A stretch of 64,000 bases of DNA from Cryptomeria japonica (Eukaryota; Streptophyta; Pinopsida; Cupressales; Cupressaceae). Position 1 is the stretch's first letter. The number at the start of each line of letters is the position of its first letter. Positions 58,427 through 64,000 of the stretch are shown here, piece after piece. The DNA is taken from assembly GCF_030272615.1 (NCBI RefSeq), contig NC_081413.1, positions 100,038,239 through 100,102,238 of the forward strand. The letters run 5' to 3'. A model generated the notes under the pieces. It did no database searches and was not told the DNA's origin. It saw only the letters and a list, made by a program, of their open reading frames with translations. A program made the position numbers and the translations under genes.

Positions 58427-58960
58427 ATTACTCATAAAAGACGTACCGTTTCAAGCAAGGAAGACATCCTAACCAAGGAACAAACATGTGCTTGCATGAA
58501 GGATAACTCCATTAAAGAAAGGACATCAAGTTATGAATCATGCAATAGAAGAGGTAATTTTTAAAGAGAGAGAAAGAAGAAGAAAAATTCATCTAAATAG
58601 AGATTATTCATAATAGATGTACCATTTTAAGAAAGGAGAAGATCCCACTCACAGAATAGCCGTGCACTCACATGAACGAATGCTCCATGCAAGAAAGGAA
58701 ATCAAGTTTATGAATAATGCAACAGAAGAGGTAATTTTCAAAGAGAGAGAAAGAACAAGAAGGCTTGCAAAGGTTCTCTAAATAGACATTATTCATAATA
58801 GACATATTGTTTCAAGCAAGGAAAAGATCCCACTCACGAAACAGGCATGCAAGAAAGGACATCAAGTTTATGAATAATGCACTCCATAAAGAAAATAGTG
58901 AAACCTTAGAAAGAGGAAAAGGAATATTATTGCCCTCCAAGCATAGAGGCAAGGATAAAT
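58427..58960. repeat. 175-185-bp tandem repeat in internal copy 2 of element C
   Basis: Units start at about 58427, 58603 and 58788 (spacing 176 and 185). They match the array in copy 1, so the array predates the duplication of the element. Confidence 0.8.
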
Positions 58961-59169
58961 AGGCTATTATGTTTCTCACTAAGTATGATCGCACTTGAAA
59001 TTGTACCACCACGAATGACAAAGAGCCCCCAATAAGTAGGCTAACTATGCCACATAGTGAGGAGCAACATAATTGGAATTTGAATGTTATTTTACATGAT
59101 CATGATGAATATGCCATTAAATGTCAGATGTTATTTTTATAATGCCTCAATCAATACAATGTTGTATTT

Positions 59170-60302
59170 GTGTTTTCAAAGCTTGACACTCATTAGTAGA
59201 ATGACCATGGTTTTGATGATATTTACAAAAAGAAGAATTTTGAGAATGTTGTTTATGTTTTATCTTCGTTTAGGGTAAAGAGGAAATATTAAGTTGGAAT
59301 TTAGAAGATTGGTCAACACAATTTCTTGTTGTAACTCAAAATTAGAATTATAAGTTGTGCATTTACAAGATAATGGAGAAGAAGATGTGGACAAAGGAAA
59401 TTGTGATTTCTCATAACTTTGTCGCTCACATTCAACATTTTGTCCATGCATGTATGTTAAAAAGAAGGTTCACTCTTAGGGGGAATTGGATTGAAGTTTA
59501 AAGAGGCCCAATCAACTTCAACATTTGTTTTAAGAGAAAATTTGGGAATGTAAAATTTAGGCATCTTAGACTTTCTAGAAAAGGTAGGAGTGAAGTCTAA
59601 GGACCCCCAATCATTCTCTAAGAGTTTTTCTTTAGGAAATTCTTTGGTAGGAGATGGGGTATTTGAGTGAATTGAAGAGAGGATTATAGGAACTAAGAAA
59701 ACATATGATGCTTCACTTATGTTCTCATCAATTATCTCATTATTATATGTGTAAGGCACAACATGATAATCAAGAAGAATTTTTGGTTTCCTATGAACAT
59801 GAATGGAATCTATTTGATTTTTGTTGGGCTCTTGATTTTTGGGAGAGAGAGCATTATGATGAGAAATAATATCATTCTATTTTTCTAAGGTATCTTTATA
59901 TTCAAGTCACTCATTAGAAAAATGACTATCTTATATAATTAATGCTTCATCTTTAGAGGGAAGATCATGAAAAGAAGGTATGGTATCACTAGGATAAGTA
60001 GCCATAATATCATCCTCTTGCACCAAATAATCCTTATGAGTGAGGTACTTTGTAGGAGTAGAAGGAACACAATTCTCCAAAATATCATCTTTAGGAGGGA
60101 GATTTTTGGAAGAAGTGTCCATATTCCCTTTTTGCTCCAATATGTCCTCATTAATGAGATCAATGTTGGGAGAAGGTAAATCATAGCTATGAATGAAAGG
60201 GAGAACTAAACTATCATCATATGCATGAAAGGGAACATCATGAACATCTTTAATGTAATTTGAAATTGAATTAGCAAAATAAGATAGGAACTCCATATGC
60301 AC
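59170..60302 (-). pseudogene. Gag-like ORF of element C, copy 2
   Basis: It is the homologue of 53833-55023 and starts MHMEFLSYFANSISNY. One frame runs from 60302 to 59457 with stops at 59931-59933 and near 59880. A shift then occurs before the zinc-type segment CKYHQNHGHSTNEC (near 59235). This copy keeps the Cys that reads Ser in copy 1 and lacks copy 1's one-base insertion, so the two copies decayed independently. Segments TEVDWASLNF-like and LENDWGSLDF in the middle are repeated with variation, about 20 residues apart, of unknown meaning. Confidence 0.55.
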
Positions 60303-60975
60303 TTATTATCAAACAAGAAACTCATATGTCATTTAACCATAATAATGTTCAACCCATACATGCATTAAAAAGTTGAATAAAGGAGGGAAAATGGAATTTG
60401 AATTGCAGATTTGAAATTTGAATTTAATGTGTGTTCGACCTTAGAGGGTGTTAAAATTGATAAAGTACGCCAATTTTCAAGATTTAAGCAGAAAAACACA
60501 ATCAATTTTGTCTCCTAAAATTTCAGGAAAAAAGTCGAGGACCATTACGGGAACGCACATGGTTCGACCAACCTTTTTTGAAATTTTCAAGGTTGATAGA
60601 AATTATGATTTTAATGTAGAATCCAAAAAATAGTCGATTTGGAGATGTCTAGATCGATCAAACTTGCAGTCAAAGGTTAGAAATAGAAGAATCTTAAAAT
60701 TAGGGTTTTGTGATTTAACCACTAAATTTTCAGAATAAAGAGACAAATTTGAATTGCAATTTAGAATAGAAATCAGATTTGAAACAAGCAATTAAAATGT
60801 TACACTTCACAAGCTTAATTTCCTCAAAATGAAAAATTAGGGTTTTTATGCAATAACCTCTTTTATTTGCAAAAAGATCAAACTTGGAAATGAAATTTTC
60901 AAATTCAAATTTTAATTATTCAGATCTAATAATGTGAAATTAGAATTGAGATGTAGGATGTCAAGCTCACCAAAA

Positions 60976-61621
60976 TGTAAAGTGGAAAATTGGATCCTAG
61001 TGACTCCCCACTTACGAGAGAGAAAGGAAGCCACTGAGATGATTTTTAGCTGGGAGAACTTTACATTGAAAAGAGGGGCTTGAATCCACTAGATCCAAAT
61101 CCAAGAGAGACAATGATGTGAATTCCCAGTGGATTGCAAGAGTTGAAGTGTGATTTATCCTCTTTTGTAAATGAGAAAGTTGACTTGTTGACTATGTGGA
61201 AAAGAGAGAGAAATTGAGTGAAATGAAGAGCTACCAGTTCGAGATCGCGTTGTACTTTCAGATCTGAGCTAATTAGGCCTATATGGATCTGTTGTACAAA
61301 TTTGGAGAAAAGTCATTGGGACCATGGTAGGAATGTACATGGTCCTCCACAAAATCCATGAAACGAAAAGGGTTCTTCTGTCTCTGCAAATGAAACCCAA
61401 ACCTATAATTACAGTTGTGCATCTACAACCTACACACAAAAAATAGAGGAAAAGGGGTTGTGGATAGGGGTTTTCCCTAGTCAAACCCCGGTTGAGGAAT
61501 CAACCTTGAAAGACAGTAATTGCAAGTGCTTGAATGTAAACAATGGAAATGTATACCTTGTAGATCTGCAATTTGTTGATGATGATTGCTTTTCTTCTAG
61601 AATGTAATCACAAGTGTTGCA
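60976..61621 (-). repeat. Partial LTR 3 of element C
   Basis: It matches the first 650 bases of the middle LTR up to CACAAGTGTTGCATG, then is interrupted by a new TGTAGTACCCC sequence. Confidence 0.8.
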
Positions 61622-63852
61622 TGTAGTACCCCTTCCCTAATCAGATTTTTAAAACCAGTTTGACCTTGGTTGACTTTTTAAGTGGCTTTCTTGAATGGTT
61701 GATTTACCATGTAATGTTATAGATAGGTATTATGATTAATGTGTGTACTTGCATCGATTCTTATGTAATATTTGTTGTTCTTCTGATTCGTGTTATTAAT
61801 CTCAAGCTAACACTTTCATTCAATATATATGCATGCATGTGTGGTTCATGGTTGCAGGAGATTGCAGGTACAATACCGCATAGGTATGAGGTTCGTCTAC
61901 ACCTGGATTCGCAGGTTTTAGTGTACCTTATTGGTCCAAAGGTATTGGATTAGGTAGTCATTAGACCCTACATTTTACCCTAGTCGTGCTCAAGTGAGCG
62001 TCGTCGATCGTCTGTCAGTTTTTCCTTTGGTTGGGAGTGTGGGTCGTGTATTTGTTTGTCTTTCTTGGGTTGCATGTTGTGCTTGTGGTAAAAATTGATT
62101 ATTAAATCCCAAGTAGCGCTACCAAAGGGTAGTGTCTGCTATCATTTGGTAGCACCGTTGCCCAAGGAAGCAGCCCCTCGCTAAACCCTTTTTGCACTGT
62201 ACTTTTTGGTCCACGTCAAACAACGTGGTTAAAATAAAAAAGAAGTTATTTTAATATATAATTTAATTTAAATTTAAAATATTAATAAATTGATATTAAA
62301 TTTGTATTTTTGTTATATAGCTCATTAAAAGTAAAATAACATATGTTTTTGGTGAGTTCTAGAAAGTGGAATTAAAATATATGTTATTTAGTAAATTGTA
62401 GAGAAGTGAAACAATGTATATTATTTGGAAAATCTTGGAAAAAGAAATGTTATATTAATTGTTAATTCTTGGCAATTAAACAATATATTAGTTGGAAATT
62501 TCTAGGATTAAATAATATGTCATTTGGAAATTCGAAGGTAGATAGATAGAGTTAGAGAATTGATGGCATTCTCTCCTAATGAAATATGGATTTTAGATGA
62601 GAAAATAAATTTAATAATGTTTTGTTTTTATGTATTGGATTATAGGCACGATCATATGATTGCAATTTTGGTATTGAAATTTTTTATGTAATGATGATTT
62701 TGTCTAAAACTGTATTTGGAAATTTAGATCAATTAGAAAACTTGACCGATTTGTATTTTTAAATGATATGGAAAAAGATTGTCATTTCAGATTTATGTCT
62801 ATGCGTGTTTAATTTTCTGTATTCGCATTTGATTAAGAAATGGCAAGTCCTTGATTGTGATTGTTGGTTATTGTCATATGGCTATTTTGGTATCTGTTTA
62901 TGTCCTTGATCTCGAGTATTGACTGTTTTCATATTATGGTTTTGTATTTGGTCATGTCCTTTATGTGAGTGTTGGATATTGATATGTGGTTGACTATAGC
63001 TGGTCATGTCTCTAAGTCAGGGAATCATCAGTCAGTGCACCTCGTGTGAGGACTTGTTTGGCCAAGTGGGTATTCCTACCGTATTTAACTCCGTAAACTT
63101 GTCCTGGTGTATTCCTTGGTTTTAGGAGTTTCATTTGATTATGGTCTAGTGTCATATGGGAGAGTGGATTTCAAGTGGGGGTCACGCCCAAAGTGGTTGC
63201 AGGGTAACCCATCGAAAGTGTGTCTAAATAAGTGATAACCTAATAGTTTATTAGGAAGTTTAGTAAATAAAAACACTAAGATAATTGTGCCTCACACATG
63301 GGATGAGTGCTAGTACAGATTCGGAATGCAATGAGAAGGCCTGAAATGGCAAACCAACAACCTTGTCTTCCCGAAAGGATGTGTTGGGTCCACATTAGAC
63401 TTGGATGGGTCAGAGGTTCGAGAAGGTTGCCAGGGTAACCCAGTAGATGAGGTCAGGACCTATGGAGGCCTGCCAAGGTAACTATACCAAGTTATGTGAT
63501 GACACTCATCCCTTATGTTCACTAGTGTGCAGTTTGTGTTGCCCTTGCTAGGAGTACTATTGTGGAGTCATATCTGGTTGTTTATGCCTTTGAGAGTACC
63601 TGATTTTCATGTTAGACCTTGGGTTTCTTATGATGGGTTGCGAGGACTTAGCTTCACGGGTGCTCCAGATGTTCATTTTTATTTGCTTCTTATCATGTTT
63701 TAGATGAATCCTTTTCCTTCTTCTAGGATCATTCATCTATTTTTGACTAGTGTGGTCATATGTTTTATTTTTTTATGTACGCCTTTTTGGCAGGTTGTAA
63801 TGGATGTGAACCTTATGTATTCTTCACCCTATTATTTATCAAAGGGGTCTTA
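61622..63852. repeat. Probable long gypsy (chromovirus-like) LTR
   Basis: It begins TGTAGTACCCC exactly where the LTR of element C is interrupted, and ends GGGGTCTTACA, which is close to an inverted copy of the start. Long LTRs with TGTAACACCCC-type ends are typical of Tekay/Del chromoviruses. No coding sequence is visible inside. Only one copy is in the window, so the limits are inferred from the ends alone. Confidence 0.45.
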
Positions 63853-64000
63853 CAGTTGAGAAGACCTGGAGATGTAGCCCATTAGGGGTGGACTCTGATA
63901 TCAATTTGGTGTTATGTGGTGTTTGCATTCATCTGGTTCCTTTTTATTTTGCATGTATGGATGGCATTATGGTTAAAATGTATAATATGGTTTAGATGAT
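63853..64000. other. Start of internal or flanking sequence at the window end
   Basis: GGACTCTGATATCAA (63891-63905) is close to the reverse complement of the usual TTGGTATCAGAGCC primer-binding site. It could belong to a minus-sense element continuing beyond the window. Too little is present to decide. Confidence 0.35.

Larger units (their letters stand above)
52025..61621 (-). mobile_element. Element C: tandem non-autonomous gypsy (three LTRs, two internal regions)
   Basis: The order on the plus strand is a partial LTR (52025-52784), internal copy 1 (52785-55687), full LTR (55688-56869), internal copy 2 (56870-60975), and partial LTR (60976-61621). Minus-strand sense is shown by a TATAAAAGG box in the middle LTR and a polypurine tract after it. 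Internal copies carry a gag-like ORF ending in a Tat/Athila-style zinc motif (KYHQNHGHSTNEC), but no protease, RT or integrase. The first LTR starts TATAAAG instead of TGTAAAG and has lost its right part. The last LTR is interrupted by another LTR at 61622. The arrangement suggests unequal recombination between copies. Confidence 0.8.

Overview
The window looks like nuclear DNA of a large-genome seed plant, possibly a conifer or other gymnosperm. It is AT-rich, almost entirely nested and decayed retrotransposons, with plant-type Ty1/copia, Ty3/gypsy (Tat-like) and LINE proteins and plant mobile domain sequence. The species cannot be fixed from the sequence. I found no intact host gene; the one possible exception is a decayed multi-exon gene on the minus strand at 29453-31338.

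Layout. 1-3285: decayed gypsy element on the plus strand (candidate short LTR, primer-binding site, gag-protease). 3285-4346: LINE fragment on the minus strand, next to a tRNA-Asn-like sequence (4411-4484). 5380-5972 and 12077-12136: degenerate CCCTAA-type repeat, split by a complete copia element (5973-12076, AGCTT target duplication, two 318-bp LTRs with no difference I could see, broken polyprotein). About 13.9-28.1 kb: element A, a Tat-like gypsy on the minus strand with dual RNase H and integrase, an antisense plant-mobile-domain ORF, and its 3' LTR. A is interrupted at 16570-21666 by a non-autonomous copia (GTGAG target duplication) with an uninterrupted 765-codon gag-protease ORF, and is cut at about 28111 by an LTR of SIRE-like type.

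29453-31338: spliced pseudogene of unknown function. 32178-37112: L1-type LINE on the minus strand (endonuclease, RT, zinc-binding region, RNase H, then an unexplained 3' ORF). 37112-52024: SIRE-like copia on the plus strand whose 5' LTR is split by element B (38692-49779, TGATG target duplication). B is an 11-kb non-autonomous gypsy on the minus strand with an Asn/Gln-rich repeat ORF, a remnant of the integrase C-terminus, and the tail of the same antisense ORF family seen in A. 52025-61621: element C, a minus-strand non-autonomous gypsy in tandem (three LTRs, two internal regions, gag-like ORF). 61622-63852: a probable long LTR of a further gypsy that runs off the window.

Order of events from nesting: the LINE was hit by the SIRE-like element, which was hit by B; C interrupts the SIRE-like gag; the terminal LTR interrupts C. 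A was hit by the gag-only copia and by another SIRE-like LTR. The two complete copia insertions are the youngest by LTR similarity. The points most worth following are the antisense mobile-domain ORF in a Tat-type element, the intact gag-only copia with an unknown acidic tail, the Gln/Asn-repeat ORF in B, and the GC-rich leaders shared by two otherwise AT-rich copia elements.
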